Origin: Bradyrhizobium ottawaense
Lineage (GTDB): Bacteria; Pseudomonadota; Alphaproteobacteria; Rhizobiales; Xanthobacteraceae
Reading direction: 5' to 3'
Assembly: GCF_002278135.3 (NCBI RefSeq)
Contig: NZ_CP029425.2
Coordinates: forward strand, 8,408,001-8,472,000
Length of the DNA stretch: 64,000 nucleotides
The position numbers and the translations under genes were made by a program. Below, in pieces: positions 35,678 to 43,754 of this stretch. Under the pieces are notes generated by a model. The model did no database searches and had not been told where the DNA came from. It saw only the letters and a program-made list of their open reading frames with translations. Position 1 is the first letter of the stretch, and each line of letters begins with the position of its first letter.

Positions 35678-36718
35678 TCAGTAATTGCTCGGGGCCGATC
35701 CATTCGGAATGCCGTCGATCGGACATTCGTCCGTGCCGGGGGTCGAGCGGGTCATGGCCTCGACCATGTCGCGCGTGCCCTCGGGGTCTTTGATCCAGTT
35801 CTTGTAGAAATCATACGGGCAAGCTGCGACGCCGCGCGGGCTTTCGCCGGAATTGATCATGCCGGTATAACCGCGGTGGACCAGCTTGTAGAGGTGGTTC
35901 TGCGACTGGCCGTTGCGGCGCGCATCGCGGATCAAATGTTTCGACAACTGTGCGTACTGGATGCCGTAATCCTCCTCGCCGCATTCGCCGAGCGTACGAC
36001 CGTCGAAGCCGATGATCGCGGAGTGGCCGAAATAGGAATAAACGCCGTCGAAGCCTGCGGCATTGGCGACGGCGACATAGACGTTGTTGGCCCACGCCAT
36101 CGCCTTGGAAATAAGGACTTGCTGCTCCTTGGCCGGATACATGTAACCTTGGCAACGCACGATCAGCTCGGCCCCCTTCATGGCGCAGTCGCGCCAGATC
36201 TCCGGAAAGTTGCCGTCGTCGCAGATGATCAGGCTGACCTTCATCCCCTTCGGACCCTCGGAGACATAGGTGCAATTGCCGGGATACCAGCCCTCGATCG
36301 GCACCCACGGCATGATCTTGCGGTACTTCTGCACGATCTCGCCCTTGTCGTTCATCAGGATCAGGGTGTTGTAGGGCGCCTTGTGCGGATGCTCCTCATG
36401 GCGCTCGCCGGTCAGCGAGAACACGCCCCACACCTTGGCCTTGCGACAGGCTTCGGCGAAGATCGCGGTCTCTTCACCCGGCACCGCGCATGCCGTCTCG
36501 TACATCTCCTTGGAGTCGTACATGATGCCTTGCGTGGAATATTCGGGGAAGATCACGAGGTCCATGCCGGGCAGGCCGGCCTTCATGCCCACCACCATGT
36601 CGGCGATCTTGTGGGCATTGTCGAGCACCTCGGCCTTGGTATGCAGGCGGGGCATCTTGTAGTTCACCACGGCGACGCCGACGGTGTCGTTGCTGCTGGA
36701 AATGTCGCCGTGAAGCAT
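35678..36718 (-). CDS. amiE: Aliphatic amidase
   Basis: Cytoplasmic enzyme of the nitrilase superfamily that hydrolyses short aliphatic amides (acetamide, propionamide and the like) to acid and ammonia. It has the same length (346 residues) and the same catalytic positions as the well-studied Pseudomonas amidase: Glu59 in IFPEYSTQG, Lys134 in KYRKIMPW, Glu142 in PIEGWYPG and Cys166 in ICDDGNFPE. The N-terminus [19 protein letters not shown] is also typical. It is the last gene of the minus-strand series urtABCDE-fmdA-fmdB-amiE, 42 bp after fmdB, so uptake and hydrolysis of amides are probably co-expressed. The formamidase AmiF is the main alternative, but the amiE-like N-terminus and context favour AmiE. 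Confidence 0.95.
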   Translation of the reverse strand: MLHGDISSSNDTVGVAVVNYKMPRLHTKAEVLDNAHKIADMVVGMKAGLPGMDLVIFPEYSTQGIMYDSKEMYETACAVPGEETAIFAEACRKAKVWGVFSLTGERHEEHPHKAPYNTLILMNDKGEIVQKYRKIMPWVPIEGWYPGNCTYVSEGPKGMKVSLIICDDGNFPEIWRDCAMKGAELIVRCQGYMYPAKEQQVLISKAMAWANNVYVAVANAAGFDGVYSYFGHSAIIGFDGRTLGECGEEDYGIQYAQLSKHLIRDARRNGQSQNHLYKLVHRGYTGMINSGESPRGVAACPYDFYKNWIKDPEGTRDMVEAMTRSTPGTDECPIDGIPNGSAPSNY

Positions 36719-36760
36719 GTTGGGCGCTCCTGTCGTTTATTGGTTTGAGGTCATCGCGCG

Positions 36761-37138
36761 CTAATGGCTGATCATCCAGGGCCGCGCCGTTGGGAAACCC
36801 TTGGCACCGCTCCCGGTCTTGGTCATCAGCCGCGCCGGTTTTTTCTTGTCTGACGCGCTCTTGTCCTTCACGGTTTTGCCTGTGGAGCAGCAACCGCAGC
36901 CGGGCCCGTGCGAGGCCTTGTATTGCGCGAGCGTCTGCGGCGCGTGGGTGCTGCGCTCGTTGACGGCATGTGCCTTGCGCTTCTCGGCCGGCATGCAGAA
37001 GAAATTCGGCGCCGTCAGGATCACGCGCGGCGCCGACGTCTCGCAGTGCGGGCAGCTTTGCGGATCGTCGCACTCGGCCATCGGGCGCAGATCCGTAAAA
37101 GGTCCGCAATCGTCACAGAGATATTCGTAGACCGGCAT
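36761..37138 (-). CDS. fmdB: FmdB-family zinc-ribbon protein
   Basis: 125 residues. The N-terminal zinc ribbon has two cysteine pairs, YLCDDCG (about 7-12) and SCPHCE (about 29-33), the FmdB/CxxC regulatory family signature. The rest is lysine- and serine-rich with a third cysteine cluster, GCGCCSTGK. FmdB was originally described beside formamidase and proposed as a regulator; the molecular role is still unclear. It lies between fmdA and amiE in the same direction. A family F hairpin occupies the 111-bp gap separating it from fmdA. Confidence 0.88.
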   Translation of the reverse strand: MPVYEYLCDDCGPFTDLRPMAECDDPQSCPHCETSAPRVILTAPNFFCMPAEKRKAHAVNERSTHAPQTLAQYKASHGPGCGCCSTGKTVKDKSASDKKKPARLMTKTGSGAKGFPTARPWMISH

Positions 37139-37197
37139 CGCATCACCTAAGTTCTTGCCTGTTCATACAACTCGCTGCCACCATTCGTGTGGAGACA

Positions 37198-37241
37198 GCC
37201 CCTCACCCCAACCCTCTCCCCGTAAGAACGGGGAGAGGGAG
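37198..37241. repeat. Family F hairpin between fmdA and fmdB
   Basis: A 12-bp perfect stem CCCTCTCCCCGT / ACGGGGAGAGGG with loop AAGA (37212-37239), related to the hairpins at 4417-4550. No T tract follows on the minus strand, so it more likely affects mRNA processing or partial termination than full termination. Confidence 0.7.
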
Positions 37242-37249
37242 CGCACCGG

Positions 37250-38479
37250 CTACTTGTCGGGCGAAATCGGCATCTGGATATCGCCGGTGATGTGCTTGAT
37301 GGGCCCTGCCGCCGACGGCATCACGTCGAAGTCGAAGATCTCGGTCGGCAGCCACAACGTGGCGCAGGCGTTGGGCACATCGACCACGCCGGAGATGTGG
37401 CCCTGGCACGGCGCGGTGCCGAGGATCGAATAGGCCTGGGCGCCGGAATAGCCGAACTTCTTCAGGTACTCGATCGCATTCAAACAGGCCTGGCGATAGG
37501 CGATGTGGACGTCGAGATAGTGCTGCTTGCCTTGCTCGTCGACCGAGATGCCCTCGAAGATCAGGTAGTCCTTGTAGTTCGGCGTGATCGGCGAGGGCTT
37601 GAAGATCGGGTTCTTGATGCCGTATTTCGACATGCCGTCCTTGATCACTTCGACCTTCAGATGCAGCCAGCCGGCCATCTCGATGGCGCCGCAGAAGGTG
37701 ATCTCGCCGTCACCCTGGCTGAAGTGCAGATCGCCCATCGAAAGACCTGCGCCCGGCACATAGACCGGGAAGTAGATCTTCGAGCCGCGCGAGAGATCCT
37801 TGATATCGCAATTGCCGCCATGCTCGCGCGGCGGCACCGTGCGCGCACCCTCCGCGCCGATCTTGGCCTTGACGTCGCCCTTGGCGCGGCCGCCATGGGC
37901 GGTCGCCGCGAACGGCGGATTGGCAAGGCCTGGGACGCGGGTCGGGTTGGTCGAGATCAGCTCGGCCTCGCGCTTGTTCCAGATCTCCAGCATCTTCGGA
38001 TCCGGAAGACAGCCGATCAGGCCGGGATGGATCAGGCCGGCGAAGTTGACGCCAGGCACATGGCGCGACGAAGTGTAGAGACCCTTGATGTCCCAGATCG
38101 ATTTCTGCGCCAGCGGGAAGTGGTCGGTGAGGAAGCCGCCGCCATTCTGCTTGGAGAAGAAGCCGTTGAAGCCCCACAGGCTTTCCTTCATCGGGCCGAC
38201 GTCGAGCAGGTCAACCACGAGGAGATCGCCGGGCTCGGCGCCCTTGACGCCGATCGGACCAGACAGGAAGTGCACGATCGACAGGTCGATGTCGCGCACG
38301 TCGTCGGCGGAATCGTTGTTCTTGATGAAACCGCCGGTCCAGTCATAGGTCTCGATGATGAAATCGTCGCCGGGATTGACCCAGGCCACGATCGGGATGT
38401 CGGGGTGCCAGCGGTTGTGCACCATGTCATTTTCGTAGGCCGACTTGGTGAGATCGACCTTGATCAGTGTCTCTGGCAT
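37250..38479 (-). CDS. fmdA: Formamidase (FmdA/AmdA acetamidase/formamidase family)
   Basis: 409-residue cytoplasmic amidohydrolase that converts formamide to formate and ammonia. The family is unrelated to AmiE. Conserved features include the start PETLIKVDLTKSAYEN, HNRWHPDIP, PGDLLVVDLLDVGP, HPGLIGCLPD, the metal-site-like HGGNCDIKDL, LHFSQGDGEITFCGAIEMAGW and GTAPCQGHISGVVD. Length equals that of characterised formamidases. It begins 28 bp after the urtE stop and so belongs to the transporter operon. Together with AmiE it gives the locus two enzyme classes releasing ammonia from imported amides. Confidence 0.95.
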   Translation of the reverse strand: MPETLIKVDLTKSAYENDMVHNRWHPDIPIVAWVNPGDDFIIETYDWTGGFIKNNDSADDVRDIDLSIVHFLSGPIGVKGAEPGDLLVVDLLDVGPMKESLWGFNGFFSKQNGGGFLTDHFPLAQKSIWDIKGLYTSSRHVPGVNFAGLIHPGLIGCLPDPKMLEIWNKREAELISTNPTRVPGLANPPFAATAHGGRAKGDVKAKIGAEGARTVPPREHGGNCDIKDLSRGSKIYFPVYVPGAGLSMGDLHFSQGDGEITFCGAIEMAGWLHLKVEVIKDGMSKYGIKNPIFKPSPITPNYKDYLIFEGISVDEQGKQHYLDVHIAYRQACLNAIEYLKKFGYSGAQAYSILGTAPCQGHISGVVDVPNACATLWLPTEIFDFDVMPSAAGPIKHITGDIQMPISPDK

Positions 38480-38507
38480 CGAGATGCTCCCCTTTTACTA
38501 CGGTTGG

Positions 38508-39197
38508 TTAGACGGACAGATATTTCGAGACCTGCGCGGCATCGACGGCGTCGCGCGGGTCGTCGCGCACGATCTCACCGTTCTCGATCACCAGCACGCG
38601 GTCGGCGATGTCGAGCGCGAAGCTCAGGACCTGCTCGGACACGACGATCGAGAGCCCCTTCTCGTCACGGATGCGCTTCAGGGTTCGCGCCATCTCCTTG
38701 ATGATGGAGGGCTGGATGCCTTCCGTCGGCTCATCCAGCAGCAGGACCTTCGGCTTGGTCGCGAGTGCACGCGCAATCGCGAGCTGTTGCTGCTGGCCTC
38801 CCGACAGATTGCCGCCGCGGCGGCCCTTCATCTCGAGCAGGACCGGGAACAATTCATAGATGTCACCGGGCACCTCGGATTCGCCCGCGACAACGAGGCC
38901 GGTCTCGATGTTTTCCTTCACCGTCATGGTGGAGAAGATCATGCGGCCCTGCGGCACATAGGCGAGACCTTTGGCGACGCGCTCGTAGCTCTTGAGGTTA
39001 CCGAGCTCGGCGCCGTCCATCGTCACCGAGCCGCTTTTGGCCGGCAGGATGCCCATCAGCGACTTCATCAAGGTGGTCTTGCCCATGCCGTTGCGGCCCA
39101 TGATCGCCACGATCTCGTTGGGTGCGACCTTGACGTTGAGCCCGTGCAGCACCTCGCTCTGGCCGTAGGCGACGTGAAGATCGGAAATTGCCAGCAT
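38508..39197 (-). CDS. urtE: Urea/short-chain amide ABC transporter ATP-binding protein UrtE
   Basis: 229-residue LivF-type ATPase with Walker A GRNGMGKTTL, signature LSGGQQQQLAIARAL, Walker B VLLLDEPTEGIQPS and VVSEQVLSFALDIADRV. The TEGIQPSII wording is typical of UrtE. The open frame continues to 39545, but MLAISDLHVAYGQSEVLHG from 39197 is the family start. It energises import with UrtD, UrtB, UrtC and UrtA. The spacer from urtD holds a family G palindrome. Confidence 0.93.
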   Translation of the reverse strand: MLAISDLHVAYGQSEVLHGLNVKVAPNEIVAIMGRNGMGKTTLMKSLMGILPAKSGSVTMDGAELGNLKSYERVAKGLAYVPQGRMIFSTMTVKENIETGLVVAGESEVPGDIYELFPVLLEMKGRRGGNLSGGQQQQLAIARALATKPKVLLLDEPTEGIQPSIIKEMARTLKRIRDEKGLSIVVSEQVLSFALDIADRVLVIENGEIVRDDPRDAVDAAQVSKYLSV

Positions 39198-39217
39198 CGT
39201 CGCGCTCCCTATTTCTT

Positions 39218-39266
39218 GCGCATGATCTTGTCCGGAAACCGGACGCCACTTTCCGGGATCATGCGC
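39218..39266. repeat. Dispersed palindrome, family G (copy 2), in the urtD-urtE spacer
   Basis: GCGCATGATCTTGTCCGGAAA and TTTCCGGGATCATGCGC are the arms of a 49-bp near-perfect palindrome filling most of the 68-bp gap between urtD and urtE. It would form a stable hairpin in the operon mRNA. Confidence 0.7.
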
Positions 39267-40021
39267 TAATGCCCCAGATAGACTTCGATGACCTTGGGAT
39301 CGTTCTTGACCTTCTCCATGGTCCCTTCGGAGAGGATCTGGCCCTGATGCAGCACGGTCACCTTGTGGGCGATGTCCTCGACGAACTTCATGTCGTGCTC
39401 GATCACCAGCACCGAGCGGTTCTTGATGATGCGGTTGAGCAGTTCGGCGGTCTTGGCGCGCTCGGACACGCTCATGCCGGCGACGGGCTCGTCCAGCATC
39501 AACAGATCGGGATCCTGGATCAGCAGCATGCCGATCTCGAGCCATTGCTTCTGGCCATGGCTGAGCTCGTCGGCATAAGTGTTGAGCTTGTCCTTGAGGA
39601 AGATCATCTCCGCGACCTCCTCGACCCGATCCTTCACGAGCTGGTCGCGCTGAAAGGTCAGCGAGCCGAATACGGTGCGGCCGCGCGGAAACGAGATTTC
39701 GAGGTTCTCGAACACGGTGAGATCCTCGAACACCGACGGCGTCTGGAATTTGCGCCCGACGCCGGTCTGCACGATTTCGTTCTCCCTCATTTTCGTGAGC
39801 TCCTTGCCACGAAACTGAATCGAGCCCGAGGTCGCCTTGGTCTTGCCGCAGATCAGATCGAGCACCGTGGTCTTGCCGGCGCCATTCGGGCCGATGATGA
39901 CGCGGATCTCGTTCTCCTCGACGTAGAAGGAGAGATCGTTGACCGCCTTGAACCCGTCGAACGAGACGGTCAATCCGGAGACGGCAAGCAGGAAGTCCTT
40001 GGGCTGATGACCGACGAGCAT
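39266..40021 (-). CDS. urtD: Urea/short-chain amide ABC transporter ATP-binding protein UrtD
   Basis: 251-residue LivG-type ATPase: Walker A GPNGAGKTTVLDLI, the UrtD-typical signature LSHGQKQWLEIGMLL, Walker B LLMLDEPVAGMS and VIEHDMKFV. Its ATG (40021) is the third of three identical SD-ATG initiation sites spaced exactly 54 bases apart by a tandem repeat; the two upstream copies open 16-codon frames that end just before the next start. N-terminal residues MLVGHQ are therefore encoded by repeat sequence. It forms the ATPase pair with UrtE. Confidence 0.93.
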   Translation of the reverse strand: MLVGHQPKDFLLAVSGLTVSFDGFKAVNDLSFYVEENEIRVIIGPNGAGKTTVLDLICGKTKATSGSIQFRGKELTKMRENEIVQTGVGRKFQTPSVFEDLTVFENLEISFPRGRTVFGSLTFQRDQLVKDRVEEVAEMIFLKDKLNTYADELSHGQKQWLEIGMLLIQDPDLLMLDEPVAGMSVSERAKTAELLNRIIKNRSVLVIEHDMKFVEDIAHKVTVLHQGQILSEGTMEKVKNDPKVIEVYLGH

Positions 40022-40024
40022 GAT

Positions 40025-40075
40025 CTATCTCCTCACTGCCAGCGTGGCATCGGCATCGTGATGACCGACGAGCAT
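40025..40075 (-). CDS. 16-codon mini-cistron 2 upstream of urtD
   Basis: ATG at 40075 with GAGGAGG six bases upstream, encoding MLVGHHDADATLAVRR and a TAG stop that overlaps the urtD ribosome site; urtD begins three bases after the stop. It is created by the 54-bp tandem repeat. Translation of it would deliver ribosomes to the urtD start. Whether it is actually translated is not known. Confidence 0.4.
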   Translation of the reverse strand: MLVGHHDADATLAVRR

Positions 40076-40078
40076 GAT

Positions 40079-40129
40079 CTACCTCCTCACTGCCAGCGTG
40101 GCATCGGCATCGTGATGACCGACGAGCAT
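40079..40129 (-). CDS. 16-codon mini-cistron 1 upstream of urtD
   Basis: ATG at 40129 with GAGGAAA upstream, 11 bases after the urtC stop codon. It encodes the same 16 residues as mini-cistron 2 (MLVGHHDADATLAVRR) and ends at a TAG three bases before the next ATG. Same caveats as for mini-cistron 2. Confidence 0.38.
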   Translation of the reverse strand: MLVGHHDADATLAVRR

Positions 40130-40140
40130 GATCTATTTCC

Positions 40141-41283
40141 TCACTCTGCCGGTGCGCCGTCGGCGACCGAATTGTCGTTCCAGCCCGGCTTCCGCTTGCG
40201 CGAGGCGAACAACCGATCGATGCGCGGCTGCACGTAATCGGCCCAGAGCCCGGACAGACCGTTCGGGAAGGCGAGCACGACCGCGATGAACAGCGCGCCG
40301 AGGCCGAACAGCCAGAGTTGCGGGAAGGATTCCGACAGGCTGGTCTTGGCGAAATTCACCAGGATGGCGCCCCATATCGCGCCGAAGATCGACATGCGCC
40401 CGCCGACCGCGGTGTAGATCACCATCTCGATCGACGGCACGATGCCGACAAAAGACGGCGACATGAAACCGACATTGAGCGCGAACATGGCGCCGCCGAT
40501 CGCGGCGAACACCGCCGCCATGCAGAAGGCGAAGATCTTGAAGTTGGCGACGCTGTAGCCGGAGAAGCGGACGCGATCCTCCTGTTCGCGCATCGCCACC
40601 AGGATGCGGCCGAGCTTGGTCAGGCGGATGAACTGCGCGATGCCGATGCAGGCGAACAGCAGCACCACCTCGACGAAGTACAGGATGACCTTGGCGTGGT
40701 CGGGCCGGATGTCCCAGCCCTTGAGCGTGCGCAGATCCGTCATGCCGTTGATGCCGCCGGTATAGCCCTGCTGCCCGACGATCAGGATGGTCAGGATGGC
40801 GGCGACGGCCTGGGTGATGATCGCGAAATAGGTACCGCCGACGCGGCGCTTGAACATCGCGGTGCCGATGATCAGGGCGAACAGGCCGGGGACCAGGATG
40901 ATGGCGAGGATGGTGAAGGTGAGGCTGTGGAATGGTTGCCAGAACAACGGCAGCGACGTGATCTGATTCCAGTCCATGAAATCGGGGATGCCGGGCGTCG
41001 ACTGGATCTTCGTGTTCTCGACGCTGGACGCCTCGAGCTTGAGAAACATCGCCATGCAGTAGCCGCCGAGACCGAAGAACACGCCCTGCCCCAGGCTCAA
41101 GATGCCGCCATATCCCCAGCACAGCACGAGGCCGAGCGCGACAAAGGCGTAGGTGAGGTATTTCGCGACAAGGTTGAGGCGGAACACATCCAGCGACAGC
41201 GGCAGGATCACGAACAGCACGGCGGCCAGGACAATAAAGCCGATGAGCTCGGACCGGTTGAAGAAGCGTGAGTTGATGATCAT
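40141..41283 (-). CDS. urtC: Urea/short-chain amide ABC transporter permease UrtC
   Basis: 380-residue LivM-type inner-membrane permease with about ten hydrophobic segments. Typical stretches are GLVLCWGYGGILSLGQGVFFGLGGYCMAMFL, GGTYFAIITQAVAAIL and GFMSPSFVGIVPSIEMVIYTAVGGRMS (read in parts). The open frame continues to 41802 inside urtB, but the ATG at 41283 begins the family N-terminus. The insert between the third and fourth segments (LEASSVENTKIQSTPGIPDF) is a periplasmic loop usual in UrtC. It pairs with UrtB, whose gene ends 17 bp upstream. Confidence 0.92.
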   Translation of the reverse strand: MIINSRFFNRSELIGFIVLAAVLFVILPLSLDVFRLNLVAKYLTYAFVALGLVLCWGYGGILSLGQGVFFGLGGYCMAMFLKLEASSVENTKIQSTPGIPDFMDWNQITSLPLFWQPFHSLTFTILAIILVPGLFALIIGTAMFKRRVGGTYFAIITQAVAAILTILIVGQQGYTGGINGMTDLRTLKGWDIRPDHAKVILYFVEVVLLFACIGIAQFIRLTKLGRILVAMREQEDRVRFSGYSVANFKIFAFCMAAVFAAIGGAMFALNVGFMSPSFVGIVPSIEMVIYTAVGGRMSIFGAIWGAILVNFAKTSLSESFPQLWLFGLGALFIAVVLAFPNGLSGLWADYVQPRIDRLFASRKRKPGWNDNSVADGAPAE

Positions 41284-41300
41284 GATCTGCCTGCTTCTCG

Positions 41301-42227
41301 TTACTTGCGGACTTTGAGGGCGAAGAGACCCTGCGGCCGCAGCATCAGGATGCCCACGACAGCGAGCAGCGTCAGGACCTTGGCCATCGAGCCCGACATG
41401 AAGAATTCGAGCGTCGATTGCGTCTGCGAGATCGAGAACGCGGAGGCGATGGTGCCGAGCAGGCTCGCGGCGCCGCCGAATACGACGACCAGGAACGTGT
41501 CGACGATGTAGAGCTGTCCGGAGGTCGGCCCGGTCGAGCCGATCATGGTGAAGGCGCTTCCGGCAATTCCGGCGATGCCGCAACCGAGCCCGAACGTGTA
41601 GCGGTCGACCTTCTCGGTGTTGATGCCGACCGCTCCGGCCATGATGCGGTTCTGCACCACCGCACGGACCTGACGGCCCCAGCGCGACATGTACATGACG
41701 TAGGCGACCGAGAGGGTGATCAGCACGGTGAGACACATCACGAAGACACCGTTGATCGGCACTTCGATGCTGTCGGTGACGTGCAGCGAGCCCAGCATCC
41801 ATTGCGGCAACTCGACGCCGACCTCACGCGCGCCGAACACGGAGCGATAGGCCTGCTGCAGCATCAGGCTGAGGCCCCAGGTGGCAAGCAGCGTATCGAG
41901 CGGGCGCTTGTAGAGATGCCGTATCAGCACCCATTCCACCATCATCCCCAATGCGCCGGACGCGACAAAGGCCAGGATCATCGCAAGGAAGAAGTAACCG
42001 CTGAACAAGCCGGGCAAATAGGACTGGAAGACATTGGAGGTCATCCAGGTGACGTAGGCCCCCAGGATCATGAACTCGCCATGGGCCATGTTGATGACGC
42101 CCATCTGGCCGAAGATGATGGCAAGCCCAAGCGCCATCAGGACGTAGACCGAGAACAGGATCAGTCCGGCAAAGCCCTGCATGACGAAGATGGAGCCGAG
42201 ATCACCAAGCGAGTAGTCGCCGAACAT
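41301..42227 (-). CDS. urtB: Urea/short-chain amide ABC transporter permease UrtB
   Basis: 308-residue LivH-type permease with about eight membrane segments. Conserved parts include MALGLAIIFGQMGVINMAHG, RHLYKRPLDTLLATWGLSL, FGLGCGIAGIAGSAFTMIG and TFLVVVFGGAASLLGTI. A GGAGG ribosome site precedes the ATG at 42227. A pair of hairpins between urtA and urtB may lower its expression relative to the binding protein. Confidence 0.93.
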   Translation of the reverse strand: MFGDYSLGDLGSIFVMQGFAGLILFSVYVLMALGLAIIFGQMGVINMAHGEFMILGAYVTWMTSNVFQSYLPGLFSGYFFLAMILAFVASGALGMMVEWVLIRHLYKRPLDTLLATWGLSLMLQQAYRSVFGAREVGVELPQWMLGSLHVTDSIEVPINGVFVMCLTVLITLSVAYVMYMSRWGRQVRAVVQNRIMAGAVGINTEKVDRYTFGLGCGIAGIAGSAFTMIGSTGPTSGQLYIVDTFLVVVFGGAASLLGTIASAFSISQTQSTLEFFMSGSMAKVLTLLAVVGILMLRPQGLFALKVRK

Positions 42228-42253
42228 CGATGTCCTCCGTCGGGGATAAGGGT

Positions 42254-42313
42254 CCCGCGTCGCGAGCAGGTTCGCGACGCGGGGGTCTTGGGCGTGGATT
42301 TGCTGTCCACGCC
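42254..42313 (-). terminator. Two hairpins between urtA and urtB, likely attenuating
   Basis: Hairpin 1: CCCGCGTCGCGA / TCGCGACGCGGG, a 12-bp stem with a six-base loop (42254-42283). Hairpin 2: GGCGTGGA / TCCACGCC, an 8-bp stem with a seven-base loop (42291-42313). Neither is followed by a T run on the minus strand. Position directly after a binding-protein gene suggests partial termination or 3'-end protection that gives urtA mRNA in excess. Confidence 0.55.
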
Positions 42314-42357
42314 AGGGAGAGGCTTGGTGTTTGGAAGAAAGCGCCTGAGAGCGCTTC

Positions 42358-43617
42358 TTACTGGTAGCCCTTGGGGAACGGATCCGGCTCGACGAGATCG
42401 GCGGTCTCGTAGATCAGCTCGAACTGGCCATCGAGCTTGGCGCGTCCCACCCGGGTCTTCGACCAGAGGTGATGATTTTCGTGGATGCGCACATAGCCTT
42501 CCGGAGCGCCCTTGAACTCGACGCCGGGCGAAGCCGCCGCGATCTTGTCGACGTCGAACGAACCCGCCTTCTCCACCGTCAACTTCCACAGCCACGGGCC
42601 GAGATAGGCAGCCTGGGTGACGTCTCCAATCACAGTCTTCTCGCCCCACGCCTTCTTGAACGCCGGCACGAATGCCTTGTTGTTCGCATTGTCGAGCGAC
42701 TGGAAGTACTTCATGCAGGCATAGGCGCCCGCGATGTTCTCGCCGCCGATGCCGTCGATCTCGTCTTCGGTCACCGAGATCGTTAGCAGCGCCTGCTTGG
42801 AGAGGTCGATGCCGGCGGCCTTGAGCTGCTTGTAGAAGGCGACGTTCGAGCCGCCCACGACGTCGGTGAAGATGACGTCGGGCTTGGTCAGCTTGATCTT
42901 GTTGATGACCGAATTGAACTGGGTGTTGCCGAGCGGATAGTACTCCTCGCCGACCACCTTGCCCTTCAGCACGTTCTCGACGTGCTTGCGCGCGATCTTG
43001 TTCGAGGTGCGCGGCCAGATGTAGTCGGAACCGATGAAGAAGAACGACTTCGCACCCTTCTCCTTGGCGATCCAATTCAGGCCCGCGAGAATTTGCTGGG
43101 TCGCTTCCTGACCGGTATAGATGACGTTCTTGGACTGCTCGAGGCCTTCGTAGAAGGTCGGATAATAGAGCATGCCGTTATACTGCTCCATGACCGGCAG
43201 GACCGCCTTGCGCGAGGCCGAGGTCCAGCAGCCCATGATCGCCGCGACCTTGTCGTTCACCAGCAGCTTCTTTGCCTTTTCCGCAAAGGTCGGCCAATCA
43301 CTGGCGCCGTCTTCCTGGATGAACTTGATCTTGCGCCCGAGCACGCCGCCGGCGGCATTGATCTGCTCGATGGCGAGCTTTTCGGCCTCGATCGACCCGG
43401 TCTCGGAGATGGCCATGGTGCCGGTCGCCGAGTGCAGGATGCCGACCGTCACCTCGGTGTCGGTGACCGCAAGGCCGGTGGTGTTGACCGCCGAGGTCGC
43501 GGGAGCCTGTGCAAAGGACGCCCGCGGCAGCATCGTGATGGCCGGCACGGCGGCCATTCCCATCAATAGTTTGCGCCGGAGCGGCGACAAAAGGCCCTTG
43601 TTTAGTTCGTCTGACAT
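42358..43617 (-). CDS. urtA: Urea/short-chain amide ABC transporter substrate-binding protein UrtA
   Basis: 419-residue periplasmic binding protein of the UrtA/FmdD class. The signal peptide carries a twin-arginine-like SPLRRKLLMG and cleaves near SFA|QAPA, so Tat export is possible. Mature marks: TVGILHSATGTMAISETG, GVLGRKIKFIQEDGASDWPTFAEKAKKL (in parts), MGCWTSASRKAVLPVMEQYNGMLYYPTFYEG and GQEATQQI, all typical of urea/amide receptors rather than leucine receptors. The frame extends to 43719, but the ATG at 43617 follows GGGGTG and precedes the signal peptide. First gene of the operon; its promoter must lie in the 171-bp divergent region shared with the sensor kinase. Confidence 0.94.
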   Translation of the reverse strand: MSDELNKGLLSPLRRKLLMGMAAVPAITMLPRASFAQAPATSAVNTTGLAVTDTEVTVGILHSATGTMAISETGSIEAEKLAIEQINAAGGVLGRKIKFIQEDGASDWPTFAEKAKKLLVNDKVAAIMGCWTSASRKAVLPVMEQYNGMLYYPTFYEGLEQSKNVIYTGQEATQQILAGLNWIAKEKGAKSFFFIGSDYIWPRTSNKIARKHVENVLKGKVVGEEYYPLGNTQFNSVINKIKLTKPDVIFTDVVGGSNVAFYKQLKAAGIDLSKQALLTISVTEDEIDGIGGENIAGAYACMKYFQSLDNANNKAFVPAFKKAWGEKTVIGDVTQAAYLGPWLWKLTVEKAGSFDVDKIAAASPGVEFKGAPEGYVRIHENHHLWSKTRVGRAKLDGQFELIYETADLVEPDPFPKGYQ

Positions 43618-43689
43618 GAGCACCCCACTTTTTTTCGAGGACACGCGATTGGCGCCGGTGAGGATGGCTCGGATCTGGGCGGCGGAAGC

Positions 43690-43707
43690 ATACGCAAGAT
43701 CGCGTAT
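43690..43707. promoter_or_regulatory. Inverted repeat ATACGC-N6-GCGTAT, candidate operator
   Basis: A perfect 6-bp inverted repeat with a six-base spacer lies 72 bp upstream of urtA and 30 bp upstream of the sigma-54-like element of the kinase gene. It is centrally placed in the divergent promoter region. The LuxR-type response regulator encoded at 47143-48069 is the obvious candidate ligand; this is inference. Confidence 0.45.
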
Positions 43708-43736
43708 ACTGCACCGCAAAATGCCGACGTAGGCTT

Positions 43737-43754
43737 TTGGTACGGAATTTGCGA
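43737..43754 (+). promoter_or_regulatory. Sigma-54 (-24/-12) promoter of the sensor kinase gene
   Basis: TTGGTACGGAATTTGCGA has GG (43739-43740) and GC (43751-43752) exactly ten bases apart, with the surrounding TTGG-AC and TTTGC expected of sigma-54 sites. Initiation would fall near 43764, leaving a leader of about 25 bases that contains AGGAG before the GTG start at 43789. It suggests control by nitrogen status through an NtrC-type activator. Confidence 0.6.

Larger units (their letters stand above)
40005..40146. repeat. 54-bp tandem repeat at the urtC-urtD junction
   Basis: Two full units (40005-40058 and 40059-40112) and a partial third (40113-about 40146) with a 54-base period. Each unit, read on the minus strand, contains a ribosome site (GAGGAG or close variants) followed by ATCATG and the codons for MLVGH. 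Only single-base differences separate the units, so the duplication is recent or conserved by selection. Confidence 0.95.

Noticed and set aside
35678..36718. Nitrilase or formamidase AmiF instead of amidase
   Set aside because: Length, N-terminus and Glu59/Lys134/Glu142/Cys166 positions match aliphatic amidase AmiE.
40005..40146. Short CRISPR array
   Set aside because: The 54-bp units are contiguous with no variable spacers and each contains a translation start; it is a plain tandem duplication.
43690..43715. Sigma-54 promoter for urtA on the minus strand
   Set aside because: GG-N10-GC spacing is present, but none of the flanking consensus (TGGCAC, TTGC) is, so it was not called.
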